64,000 nt of DNA from contig CP085828.1 in assembly GCA_020809705.1 (NCBI GenBank), positions 496,001 through 560,000 on the forward strand, in the 5' to 3' direction. Both the position numbers and the translations under genes were made by a program. The stretch comes from Calonectria ilicicola (taxonomy: Eukaryota > Ascomycota > Sordariomycetes > Hypocreales > Nectriaceae). A model generated the notes under the pieces. The model saw nothing but the letters and a program-made list of their open reading frames with translations. It made no database searches and had not been told where the DNA came from. The first letter of the stretch is position 1. Each line of letters begins with the position of its first letter. Positions 32,656 through 44,889 of this stretch are shown here, piece after piece.

Positions 32656-33344
32656 ATGTCTTCCACACAACCAGAACTAAGCGACAAGCAGAGAGATGAG
32701 CTGGCTGCGTCAATTTCAAGCCTGTTCCGAGACATGGAGCAGCGCTGCCGCCGCCAGGCCAGGGCCCCGCAACACCGAGCGCAGCCGGTGAGGACGGAAT
32801 TGCCGCAGTCGTCGCATCAATCACGAAGCGGTAAAGGACCGATAGCTCCCAGCAAACACACTGTAGACAGCGTTAAAGTGCTGGAGGGTGTGGTGTTGAA
32901 TTCGACCAGGAAGACGAAATGGATGACGAATACCTATCGGAGGACAGCAACCACCGGCCCAGTGACTCAGAGAGCGAAGGCGACAGCTACGACCAGGCAG
33001 AACTGCAGTTGAAGGTCGCCTGTTTGGGCCTTGCAGGACTTTTACACGTCAAAACTGTTGCTCTGCAGCGAATGTTGGAAGAACGCAAAGACCCGGACAC
33101 TCGAGAAGTTGAGGCGGCAATGGATGATGGAAAGAAGCGGTTTAATCTGACCGGCGAGTTTCTATACAAATTTTTAACGAGCATTGCAAACCCAACAAAA
33201 GCGCGCACGTGGAACCTTCTAAAAGATAATTTGGCGCTTAAATCCCTGATGCTGAGCAAGCTGATGAAGGAGGAGATGGATGTTGTTCAAGGGTTGGTGA
33301 TAACAGAAGCATGGGGCCTGCAACCTCCTCCTAAGCGCGGTTAG
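32656..33344 (+). CDS. Uncharacterised acidic 188-aa protein
   Basis: The best model has two exons (32656-32787, 32910-33344; donor GTGAGG, acceptor CGACCAG), joining two frames that are each open but out of phase. The N-terminus (MSSTQPELSDKQRDELAASI) is helical and basic downstream; the second exon begins with an acidic Ser/Asp/Glu stretch (EDEMDDEYLSED) and continues into an apparently helical region with KVACLGLAGLLHVKTVALQRML and NPTKARTWNLLKDNLALKSLMLSKLMKEEMD. I do not recognise a family. The intron is an inference; a frameshifted pseudogene is the alternative. Confidence 0.5.
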
Positions 33345-33566
33345 CCATAGATCCAAATATGGAATCCAGGTACATACTTCCGCTTCGACTATTAAATTTC
33401 TACCTTGCAATTATGATCATGCATTTCTGCTTCTATGTATTGGGTTTTGCCTAAATGGATTTGTTGGTCTCCCCATTCATCAGATCAAGGTAGCGCCAAC
33501 CAGATTGCGATGGTTGTGGATATGGTTAAAGTCTGAATTTGACCCTCGGAAGTCATCAAGAGACAA

Positions 33567-33645
33567 GCGTTGTTGGTCTAGGGGTTAGGATTCAACTCTT
33601 CCATTGTGATAAGTTGAGGCACGGATTCGAGTTCCGTACGACGCA
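33567..33645 (+). tRNA. tRNA-Gly(UCC) with short intron
   Basis: Acceptor stem GCGTTGT (33567-33573) pairs with ACGACGC (33638-33644), discriminator A. The D-arm is TGGTCTAGGGGTTAGGA, the anticodon stem CAACT/AGTTG, and the T-arm ACGGA-TTCGAGT-TCCGT. Between the anticodon-stem strands lie 14 nt, read as a 7-nt loop CTTCCA...A with anticodon UCC plus a 7-nt intron after position 37. A T-run follows the gene, as for a Pol III terminator. Confidence 0.88.
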
Positions 33646-33952
33646 TCAATTTTTATTTTTTTATCGAAATCTAATTTCCACATTTTCGTCAAGTCATTGG
33701 ACAGTATCCACGTTTTCAGCGAACCGAAATGAGACATTGCCGAAATTGTTCATGTGTGCCGGAAAGGTGGACAACGACCTGCTTCATCGCCACCAATTGT
33801 GGACTTGACCATCGACAGCATTTGTGACTTAACAGAGGTTGCTTCTGGTCACCAATGCACTCTACGACCTTGCCTGAGCCAACGAACCATGGCAATGGAT
33901 AGCCAGTGCCGTCATCCCAGTGTCGGAATTGCCAAAATGACCCTTGATCTCG
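33646..33952. other. Spacer between tRNA-Gly and RNA polymerase III gene
   Basis: About 307 nt. It starts with T-runs that would end Pol III transcription; the rest is the 3' flank of the convergent polymerase gene. Confidence 0.5.
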
Positions 33953-36900
33953 CTACCTTACCTTCCGAGCACTCCTCTTCATTTCAGCACTGTAAGCATC
34001 TTCAAATAGGGTCGGTTTTGGCGCCACTTGATGCGATTCAATGCCTAAACGTCTGATAACCTGAAAGGAGCCAGTACCGACGCTCATAGACTGGCCCATG
34101 ATTATCGACTCGCTGACGCCCTCGATTCGGTCAGCTTTCATTCCAGCTGCGGCCTCAAATAAGTGATCTGCAGTCTTCTCAAATGAGGCAAGGTGGAGAA
34201 CACTATCCCTCATTTTAGACAATCCAAATCGCGTAATACCAAGAACTTCGCCTTTGAACGTCATAGCATCTGCTAGAAGCTGCATATGCCTAGCATCAAT
34301 GTTCATATCTTTCATCACCTCCATCATTTCAACCGCGATTGTGGTTCTTGCAGCTTCGATCCCTAGAACTTGGTTGCATTCCATGATGCTATTAGTCCGA
34401 ACCTTTGTGCCTATTACACCATCTGTGGCCATGCAAGCTCGAAGGCCGTAGCCCTCCACCACTACTCGGTAAACGTTTTCATTAGATGCTTCAATAACAG
34501 CCCTGGAAGCTTCCAAATATCCAGATATCACGATAGATGGAAGTTTTCGACTGAGAAAATTTGCTCGAACCAACATGTCACCTTTAACTTCAGGAAGGGC
34601 GTTTGCTGTTCTGGGAGATCTTCGTGCTGCCGTGTGACCTGAATCCCTGATGCGGATTGTGATGGTGTCGTTAGTAATCGTCACATCATCTCGAAATATC
34701 TTGAGCTTTCGTTCTTTGTAAATGGCTTGAGCGATATTGACCAGATCGATGCCAGCATGCTTTTCGTTTAGTGCATCAATATCAATTTTAAGTATCATGG
34801 TGCCCTCCTGAGAACGCCATTCTTCCTCGACAAAGCAAAGGACATCAGTTAAACGTATCTTCTCAATGCGACCTTTGACAACCTTCGCTGCCTCGATCTG
34901 TCGGTCATTAAGCAATGGACAAGTAATTATTGGTGTGCTTATCAATTTTGAGGCATTGATAATCTCTTTAATTCGTGGAACACCTTGCGTGATGCTCATG
35001 CCAGCCACGCCAGCAAAATGAAAGGTTTTCAACGTCATCTGGGTGCCAGGTTCGCCAATGGACTGAGCACCAACTGCTCCAACAGCATGGCCAGGCTCAA
35101 CGTGAGCCTTCATGTACTTTTGAATGCATAGATTAATGAATAGAGTAAGAGCAGAAGCTGAAACTTTGGCGGTTCGGTCTGCATGAACCTTGAACATTTG
35201 TTCATCTTCAAATACAGATACAGATAGCTTCTCAATTGCCTCAAGTTTTGCAGCTAACTTGGTGACATACGCTTCAATTTTTTGGAGGAACTTGCGCCCA
35301 CTCTCGTTTTCATCAACTCCGCAATATATTTGGTCACCATAATCGAGGTTTTGGTTTTGAAATAAGCCTCGACAAAAAAATCGCTTTTGCTGGGTGTTCA
35401 GCATGGACCGGCACATCTCCTTGACCTCCCTTGCTGATAAAGAAGACTCATCGTTATTCCATGTGACTGTCTCAGCGTGAAGCCATGTGCGCTTGAAGTT
35501 GACAGGCTGATTATTGCCTTCCATTTCGTCTGGGTCAAGCCCATCAGCTCCGTACTGAAATTGGACAATATTGCCGGTCGATGTCCTAACAGTATCATCG
35601 TATCGAGTGGAGATATCCTCTAAAGATTTCATCAATCTGCGTGACATATACCCTGTTTCTGCTGTTTTGACGGCTGTGTCCACTAAGCCCTCTCGGCCGG
35701 ACATGGCGTGAAAGAAAAACTCTGTAGGCTGGAGACCACTGTAGAAGCTATTTTTGACAAAGCCTTTGGAAGACGGCTTCCGAGAATTTTTCTGGAAATG
35801 GGGTAAACTTCGATCCTGAAATTCGTCGGCCACTCGTTGATTGCCGATAATTTGTTGACCAACCAAAGCAACCATTTGAGCAACATTGAGCTCAGACCCT
35901 TTCGAGCCCGAGTTTGACATGATCAAAGGGGCATTATTTTGGCTCAGCGAGCCAATGCAAAAGGACCCGGCTTCCTGTCGCACCTTGTTTAGGATACCTG
36001 AAATGGAGTTTTCCAAGGTCTGTTCCATATTGCAGCCAGGTGACTTTTTCAACTTTCCCGCCTTGAACAGCTCTATGATCTTGTCGGACTTCTTATACGC
36101 AGCAGATACAAGACCCTCCTTTGCTAGAATCACGCTACTAGGTGCGAAAACATCGCCAATTCCAAGAGAGAATCCTCGATTTGTTAAAAACCGTGCACAA
36201 AGTCGAGCCGGTCGATTCATAGCTTCAATGGCCTGATCGGGACCAAAATCACGGAGGATGACATAGAAGATGGAATCTTTCTTTCCCGACCCAATAGTGG
36301 ATTTATCCATCCGACCACACATGACCTCGGAGTTCCATACCACAAGCCATCCGTCGGTTGGACACATGTCAGGAGCTTGGCCCGGAATAGCCTCGTATGT
36401 TCTGCACTTTGCATCAAGATTCACTTGGACCGGACATTGTTTATTTGGTTTCATCAGAACGTTGAAGATCTGTTTGCCTGTCCATAGCGCCTGCGGCTTT
36501 ATGATTGATGGAGGCGGGAGATCTAGTGATATGTGGCCATCGATCATATGCATACATATGTAGGCAAATGTTTTGCGGTCGAAGAAGCTGTCTTTACCAC
36601 TGATGAGAAAGGCAGATGTGATGAAGTCTTGAGTTGCCGCGATAATCGGCTCGCCATTCTTGGGTGTGGTGAGGTTGTGCTTGACGCCCATGAGCGTGAT
36701 AGCTTCAGCGCGAGCCTCCTCTGTTTGAGGAACATACAGGTTCATCTCATCGCCATCAAAATCAGCATTATATGGGTTGCAGACACACTCGTTCAATCGG
36801 AACGTCCTCCATGGACGAACCTTGACCAAGTGGCTCATAATGCTAAGCTTATGAAGCGACGGTTGGCGGTTAAAAAGAACAATATCGCCATCTTCTAAGT

Positions 36901-38469
36901 GGCGTTCAACAATGTCACCAAAAACAAGACTCTGTGCAGTTTTCTCTCTATCACCGAACTTGAGAGATATTTTGTAACCTCCTTCTTCCTGTTTAAGCAC
37001 CTGTTGAGCTCCAGGCCAAATATCGGGTCCATTTCTAACACATTGTCGTAACTTCTCAATGTTTTTATGCTGCACTTTTTCAGGGTATGTGAGGATTTTA
37101 GCAACAAGCTGAGGAACAGCTACTTCGTCCACGCCAAGATTTGGGTCTGGCGAGATCACGGTGCGACCAGAAAAGTCTACTCGTTTGCCAGACAGGTTTC
37201 CTCGAAAACGACCCTGCTTGCCTTTTAAACGCTGACAGAAACCCCGGATAAGTTTTCCCTCATCATCGGGGTTTCTCAATCCAGGGGTGCCGCTGTTGAT
37301 ATACATGGCAACTTGTATTTGGAGGTATTCCCACCACTCCATAATAGTCTGTAGAGTAGATCCTTTTTGCAACCCATCTCGGATCATCCCACTGACGGAA
37401 ACAATCTCGGCAAGCTTAGTGGTGATATCATCTTCGTTGCTAGCGTTTTCTTGTTCAACCGATGGACGAATGCATACCGGGGGCGCTGGGAGAAATTGCC
37501 AAATGAACATTTCAGGTCGACCTTCGATAGGATCTAGACCCAGGAGTTCACAGTCGGGCGCACTAATTTTCTTGAAAAGTCGAAGGACTATCAAGGGATT
37601 TAGATCCTCCATAGCCTTTTTAAAATTCCTTTCTACCTCGGGATCTTGCCGAACCTCGATGAATGATGCATCGAACTCGACCTTGCTGTCAGGGGGGACC
37701 TTTTTCGCGGATGTCGATTTGTTAAAGGAGAACTTGTCATGAACAAGTTTTAGAGGACCAACTTTGCGGATAGTTCCATTGATTGAGTTACAGTACTGGC
37801 ATGTTCTGGCCTTTCGACATTGCTCATTTATCTTTTTGAATATCTGGGATCGGCGTAAATTATCCAAATGAGGGCGTCGCAGCTCTTTGAGGAACTTTTG
37901 TCCATTGGCTTCATCGAGCATCACACGACCGCAATCCTGCAATAAGTTAGCGATCAGTTATTTTGAAATAAAAGAACTGATCGGTCCTTTGTGAGCTCAC
38001 CTTGCAAATTTCTTGAAGAATCTTCATGATGAAACGAAGGTATCCGACGTGGAATGCTGGCAAAGGAAGTTTGACGTAACCGAAGTGGCCACTACAATCC
38101 TTGAGCGCCTCGTTACATGTCGCACACCTATTAAGCTTGCTCGAAGTTCCCTAAAACGTTGCCCTTGTTAGTCCACCCCAGAGGATTCAGGGGTTCAGAA
38201 AGGTTAGCTCACCAATTTAGGATCGAGGGGGCCGCGGTGATAGGGAGTGCGTTTGTTTTCGATGTTGTAAAGCAGTTCATTCGAAATCTCAACAACCGCC
38301 TGGTTAGCGATGTCTTGATTTGATCTAGAAAATAATTAGCCGACAAGCAGCTTGCATTACATAACTGGCTTTGTTCTCACTGTATGCCGAACTTGATCCC
38401 GCAGAAGCGCTTGGGCAGGGAGTCAACAAGCTGATGCTTGACCAAGTCGTCGTCGGTGGAGTTAGGCAT
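33953..38469 (-). CDS. RPC1: DNA-directed RNA polymerase III largest subunit (RPC1/RPC160)
   Basis: Four exons on the minus strand (38381-38469, 38213-38324, 38001-38150, 33953-37936) give 1444 aa, close to the 1460 aa of yeast Rpo31. The N-terminus has the zinc-binding CATCNEALKDCSGHFGYVKL clamp motif in exon 3. The active-site loop NADFDGDEMN, whose three Asp residues hold the catalytic Mg, lies near residues 504-513. Downstream come the bridge-helix region (GREGLVDTAVKTAETGYMSRRLMK), the trigger-loop segment EPGTQMTLKTFHFAG and the C-terminal GQSMSVGTGSF. The C-terminus ends soon after, without the heptad repeats of Pol II. The protein is assigned to Pol III rather than I or II by overall length and the IRDSGHT/GYLEAS-type C-terminal region. 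It transcribes tRNA and 5S genes in the nucleus. Confidence 0.95.
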
Positions 38470-39224
38470 GGCTCTTGATGTAAAGCAAAATGATATGGTT
38501 TGCGATTGAAATGGCCAAAACAGCTCAGTCGTTCAGGTCCAAGTTCGCCCAATCGAGACAAGGTCTTTGGTCCTCGAGATCAATAAATAAAACGGTTGGG
38601 GAGAAGATGGGAAGAATAATTTCGGGGTGAGGTTGCAGCGTGGTCTCATGATAAACGATAAGTCAACAGGGTCTTGGTACCTTGGTGGATGCCATGTGTC
38701 ACTGACTCATCCAGTTTCCAAACTGGAAGATTAGTCACCATTCAAATCAATGTTAACTGAAGACTAGGTTCTGGGAAAACTTTGATCGCTGGAGAAGGTG
38801 CCCTCGGTAAAAGACGACATATTGGAGAGAAGTCAGTCTAGTTATCCAAGGTATTAGGTCTTTTTCATTCCCCACCACATGAGCATCATCGTCATCTCCT
38901 TGCTCATCAATAACTCCAAAGTCTTCCTATTACTTGCTCAATCCAGGTCCATTTTTCGTTGACCAAGGACTGCAGTCAATCACGACTCTATTGGAGAATG
39001 TAAATTTTGTGTTGTCTATTCAATTATAATATTCTATATTCTAAGAAGATATTTCAAGGTTATGTTATACCGCCTTTGGCGCAAAGATCTATTTACCCGG
39101 TCCAGTTCCCTCGTCGATATTTCGACATGATCATCCCTAAATTCCCCACGCCGAATGTGACACAAGTACATTAGCAGCCGTCGTACCCCACCATTGCTGG
39201 CAATTCTACACCGACCGATTACTC
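38470..39224. other. Intergenic between polymerase III and PDR transporter genes
   Basis: About 755 nt holding the promoter of the polymerase gene and the 3' flank of the ABC gene. Nothing else is seen. Confidence 0.45.
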
Positions 39225-42200
39225 TCAAGCCTTCTTCGTCTTCTTTGGCACTCGGAAAATCCAGTAAACCGTGAGAGCGACAGTGATATTAAAGATAATG
39301 TAGACCCACATGAGTCCAAAGTTGCGCCAGCGGTTGTCAAAGTCGATGTTGATCCCCTTGAGGAAGTCGTTAGTCTTCGCCATCGAGCAGTATTGGCAGC
39401 TGCTAGTGTTGCTGTCGATGAGGTAACCTCCGTGGGCGTCAATGTACGACGACATGTAGTCTCCGCACGTCTGACCAGAAGGTGCACTGAAGGAAACAAC
39501 CTCCTTGGGAGCACATCTGACCTCGGCATTTGCTAAAGATGTCCCGAGGAAGCCTTCGACAACGTATGTAAAAGGGTTGACACGGTACATGAAGATCCAA
39601 AATCCGGGCAAGTCCTTGGGGCCAGCGAGAACACTAAAAGGTAGTTAGTCGGGATTCCAAGCTCAAATATTTTAGTCGCAACTAACCCGTTGAAGGAGAA
39701 CATCATGATTCCAATGAGGTTCACAATGCCACTAGCAACTTCTTCACTGTCGAAAGCGGAAATGCTCATGGTGGCAAAACTACTTGTGAAGAGGAAGAAA
39801 ACCCAAACGTGAAGGAACATGGTAATACCACGTGAATCAACAGCATCGGTAAGACGAGCATTGCGGTACAGTCCAATTGGGAAATACCAGCATACAAAGC
39901 AAAGGACGGCCATAAGCTGCGCTTGATTAGTTCCAGTTCTGCTTAATTTAAGTCGAACAACTATTGCTTACCGAGTTCCAAGCAAATTCGACTAAAATGT
40001 TAGCAACCATGAATGCTTTCCAAGAATATGTCTTGGAAGGCCGTTCACGAGCTTCATATAAAGTGCGTTGCTGTACAAAATTGGGCATGATCTGCTCAAC
40101 CACTTGAGAGAATACTGTGACAAAGATAAAGACACCAAACATCTGGCTTTGAAGACCTCGCATTGTGTTGGTAGCATTGATGAATGAGAGACCGATGAAG
40201 AGAGCCTAGATTTTTTCTGGTTAGGTTTCAACCTACATGTAGAGATAGGCAAATACTCACTGAGCCAAAAGTAAGAACACACTTGGAAAAGATATATGTC
40301 GGGCTTCTCCAGTACTGCTGAAAGACACGCTTGGTTACCTCAGAGAATTGAGTGCCCAATCCAGCTGCAAACTCAGAGTAGCTGCTAGTATCCTGTGTAG
40401 TCGCCTGAATTCGAGAGTTTCCTTCAGAGCACAGCCTAGCCAGCTCTTGCTGAACACCTTCATACTCGGGACTTTGTCTCCAGACAACTGGCCAGTCAAT
40501 ATCCGTGGTAGCACCGGGAGCAGCACCAATGACTTCCAACATGTACTCGGCTGGGTTGGCTCCTTCAGGAAGGGGCTTGGCACCGTTTCGAACGAAGTAT
40601 TCAACCAGAATCTTGGAGTTCCTGCCAATTTCACCAAAGTAGACAGTTCGGCCACCACGGGCAAGAAGAAGGAGACGATCAAATCGTTGGAAGAGCATCG
40701 CAGAAGGCTGGTGGATAGTACACAGGATAGCTTGTCCGTTCTTGGTTAGTTTCTCCATCAGGTTGCAGATCGACCACGAGGTTTGACTGTCAAGACCAGA
40801 AGTAGGCTCGTCAAGGAAGAGTAGAAGCTGAGGGCGGGCAGCGAGCTCAACACCAATAGTCAATCGCTTGCGTTGCTCGACGTTGAGTCCTTCACCAGGC
40901 ACACCGACCAGCGCATCAGCATACTCTTCCATGTTCAGCATGGAGATGACCTTGTCCACATAGTCCAATTTTTCCTGTCGTGAATAATGATCAGGCTGTC
41001 GAAGAAGTGCACTAAAGTTAAGCGCTTCTCGAACAGTCGATGTTGCCAAATGAAGATCCTGCTGCTGTACATATCCGGTTTTACGCTGGAACGATGAATC
41101 ACGAGGTTTGCCGTCGACGAGCATTTCTCCAGTAACAACACCCATCGTCACACGAGTAGCAAGCACATCAAGTAGAGTCGTCTTACCAGCTCCGGATACA
41201 CCCTACATCCGCATGTTAGCATATTACCACACTCACTAAAACTGAAGTTCTTACCATGAGAGCAGTGAGAGTTCCGGGTTTAACCCAGCCATCAACATGG
41301 TTCAAAATCTGACGAGTCTCTGTCTTGATCTTCACTTCATAGCAAACATCCTTCCAATGGAACACAGAAGCCTGTCTGTCCATTTCGGCGCCGCCATCCG
41401 ATTCATCACTAGTCTGTTGCACTGGTCGGCTGCCCCCACCAACTTCCGAGTCATTCGGTCGCTTTCGGGAGTTCTTGAGACTCTTGCGGGTGAAGACCAA
41501 CACTTCTCCCTTTGAACGTTCAGAGGCAACATACTCGGTCGCAACCAGATGGCAAACCATGAAGAGAACAGTGAAAGCAATGAGGACACCAAAGTTGCGC
41601 CAGCGGTGCTTCTCAATGAATCCAAAGGAAATACGGAGATAGTCGGAACCGTTGACATAGTCTAGGCCAGGAACAGCTCCCACAGTGCTGCAGACCTTCT
41701 GAGACATTTCTATCGACTCGTAGCCAGCACCTGACGGGACGAAGGTGGAACAAGGGAACTTGCGTCCGCCAAACTCGTTCAGTAGAAGCGATTCTAGGCC
41801 GTAATAGATTGGGTTGATCCAGCGGATCCATCCAATCCACTTCTTCATTTCGTTGGGAGGGATGGCGAATCCAGTATACAATGCAATAGCCAGCAGGATG
41901 ATGGAAGCAGGAGCCAGCGCTTGTGAGACTGACTTGGTAACAGATCCGATCAGTCGGAACATCATTGACATTACCAGAGTCATCGAAAAGCTGATCAAGA
42001 GGAAAAAGAAGTAAGCGCCGGCCTCGAGACGGAGACTGCCTAAAAAGTACAATGTGGTGTTGAGAAGGATTGCATTGACGATCTTGTAGGGCAAATCCAT
42101 GATCATGGCAGCCAAGGCCTCAGCGCTAGGGTGATACAGTGCATAACGAGCGTGCTTTTCCACAATCTTTCGCTTTGCGTACAAGGTCAAGATTTCCAGG

Positions 42201-43923
42201 ATACTACCAAAGGCGTTGACAATGACGACGAAGAAGAGAAGAATACCGCGCTTGAAGAAGGCTCCCGTATTGGCAGGCGTACCGTAGAAAATACTTGCGA
42301 CAATCAAACCCTCGAAAACGTTGGAAATCAGCATGGTTAACGTAATAGACGGATCACACTTGAACAAAACCCAGCATCGCCATAGCGTCAGGGTCACTTG
42401 CTCAATGTACGACAGAGTGAATGGAGACTTGGAGCGCTGCATTTCGGATTGGTTGATCTTGTGCGACTGGAGGAATCGATCGTAGTGCTCTCCGCCAAAC
42501 GGGTGTCGCTGCAGGTAATCCTCAATTTCTTCCATCAGGCGTGCGCGAGTCTCGCTAGCCTTCCAAGCCTGGGCAAACTCATCAGGGCTTCTTGGAGTCT
42601 TTCCTTCCCAGCCAGGTCGGACAATGCGTTCTTGGTGGCTGGTCATTGACGTGAGGAAATCGGCAGTAGTCTGTTGCTCGGGGCAGACGAATCCAAGCCC
42701 TTCAAAGTAGGCTCTAGCTTCGGTCGTCTTTCCAAAGTAAATCTGGCGACCCTCGTAAAGAACGATGACCTTGTCAAATACCTATTCATCTTTAGAATCA
42801 CGTCTCAGAAAATTAATAATTTGCTTGGACTTACATCATATGCATCCTGCGAAGCCTGATAAATAGCGACACAAGAGGTGCAGCCCATAGTATCAGCCTG
42901 AGTACGAAGGGTTCGGCAGAACTCAAGAGCGTTGGCGCTATCAAGACCACGAGTACTGTTGTCCCAACACTGGAGGGGAGAGTAACTCAATGCGGCTTCA
43001 GCGATAGTCACACGCTTTCGCTCACCACCACTGACACCACGGACAAAGTCGTTACCAACTCGGGTGTTGATAGTGTGGGAAATACCGAACATCGCCATGG
43101 TCACATCACGAAGATGCTCAGCATATTCTCTTCGCGTGATACCCTGAGGAATATTCTTTGGGCAACGGGCACGGGCGGCAAAGTACAAAGTATCGCCAAC
43201 ACTCATGTGAGGGAAATGGTGGTCGACTTCAGCAGTGTAAATGGCCTCGCCTCTAAAAGCAGTCTTCATTTCCTTAGGTCGAATGCCCTGATAGTTGAGG
43301 GTAGCAGCATCGTCCACATGGAATCCGTGGGTGTCACCAGCAACAGTTCGCAAGAAGGTCGAACAACCAGAACCAGGTGGTCCCAGCACGGCGCACATCT
43401 CACCAGCGTGGATCACACCCTCCAGGTTATGAAGGATGTCAACCCGGTCCTGCTTCTGACCTGCAAGCTTCTTGAACAGCGTTGCGCCTTGCAAGGCATA
43501 GTTTCCGACAGTCTTTTGGAAATCAGTTGCGGAGCCAAATCCGTAGACGTTCAGGTCTCGGAAAGCAATACCAGTCGTCTTTGGTGGGTTTCCCTCCGAA
43601 GTATCAGTGCGAATATTGTAGAATGCCTTGGCCCATTTGCGAGCATTAAACTCTGGGCTTGCCGGGTTGAGGGGTCCTGAGGCGGGAACAGGGAAGAGCG
43701 AACCGGGTGCACCATGAGATCGGGTAGTGAGTCGTCGAGCAAGTTCGTGAACCTCATCATTCATGCGAGCCTCGGCCTCGTCAACTTCTTTGTTGAAGCC
43801 TTCTTTTCCTGGGGGGCAAATCGTCGAGTTCGAGTCGGAGTTTGAAGATGATTGAGGCTTCTGGCTGTGCTTCTCCGGGTCACCGGACAGCTCAGAGCTC
43901 CCTCCCATGTTGTCAGCTGCCAT
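39225..43923 (-). CDS. Full-size PDR-type ABC transporter (ABCG, CDR/PDR5-like)
   Basis: Six exons on the minus strand (42835-43923, 41255-42781, 40261-41202, 39972-40205, 39687-39916, 39225-39633) encode 1476 aa with the (NBD-TMD)x2 order of pleiotropic drug resistance pumps. NBD1 has the PDR-type degenerate Walker [10 protein letters not shown], the signature VSGGERKRV and Walker [15 protein letters not shown]1 follows. NBD2 has a normal Walker [10 protein letters not shown], the degenerate signature [12 protein letters not shown] and Walker [13 protein letters not shown], then TMD2 ending in a Lys-rich tail. This NBD asymmetry is diagnostic of fungal PDR pumps, which export azoles, plant phenolics and other hydrophobic compounds from the plasma membrane. 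Its 5' end faces a Zn2Cys6 gene starting at 44890, and the 970-nt shared promoter holds inverted repeats with CGG triplets, suggesting local control. Confidence 0.95.
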
Positions 43924-44889
43924 AGCTGAAGGAGCTCAGTGGTTTTGGCGGGTCGCCAACAAGAAAGGAAATGTAAAGGAGTGTGTGTAAGTCGCGCCAA
44001 ACAATAGGAAATAAGTAAGAAATAGTTAGAAATCTGGATGGATTGTGTTTGAACCAGGTCCAAATCTAAGCTGAATTAACAATCGAGATCTACTTTCCAA
44101 ACAAGCAAGGCGCCTGGCCTTATATAACCATTTCGACAAATTTGTCGTCATCAATGACACGAGTATGCCTCTTTGGCGCCCAGCTGCGCATATTCGGACT
44201 GTCCAAAATCTCACCAACATCCGAGTCCGACACCAGTTCGGAGACATGTTGGCAAGGCTGTGCGGGACAGGGATGGGTTGGTGGGGCACATCGAGGCAGT
44301 TACAGTCCTTTGGATCGCAGCATATCAAAATGTCATAAAGCAATTTGCGAATAAATTTGGATAAATGCTAATAAAATATTTCCTATTTTATTTCATCTAC
44401 TCAGATTCTGTATGTCCCTTGCTGCGAAGAGCAACTTCATTTTTCTTACGCACCTTTTTTTACCCTAAAATTCATGTGTCTTTTTCCCCCATCTCAAACA
44501 GACACCTTGTACATCTAATCGAGAAAAAAAAATCTCCCTACATGCGCCAAGTCTCAGCCTCCTTACAGGGCAGACGGACTTTGCCAAGACTCGGTTCGCA
44601 TGTAGACTGAGGGGTGGCAACCATCTCCGGACTTTCGGGCCTCTGGGGGTCCGGCGAATAAATGCACGCCCCTGGTCCTAGCTATCAACACAGACCAACG
44701 GCAATAGGGCCGTGGGGATTGCCGGGATGCTGCCTGAAGTTACGGGGCCTTCATCGTCGATTTGGTCTCCCCAATGGCGAGTACAAGACTCCGGACTCCC
44801 CAAGTCGACACTTAGGCCCGTCGTTCCACCGCATATCCACCGACCACAGAGTCCCAAAGCCCGAAAGTCCAAAGCCCACCTTCGTCAGC
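43924..44889. promoter_or_regulatory. Divergent promoter of PDR pump and Zn2Cys6 factor
   Basis: About 970 nt. The half near the regulator carries CTCCGGAC at 44625-44632 and 44789-44796, GTCCGG at 44649-44654, and a perfect 12-nt inverted repeat, GGACTTTCGGGC at 44629-44640 with GCCCGAAAGTCC at 44859-44870. CCAAAGCCC occurs twice around 44853-44877. These are plausible Zn2Cys6 targets; the classical yeast PDRE (TCCGCGGA) was not seen. Confidence 0.5.
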
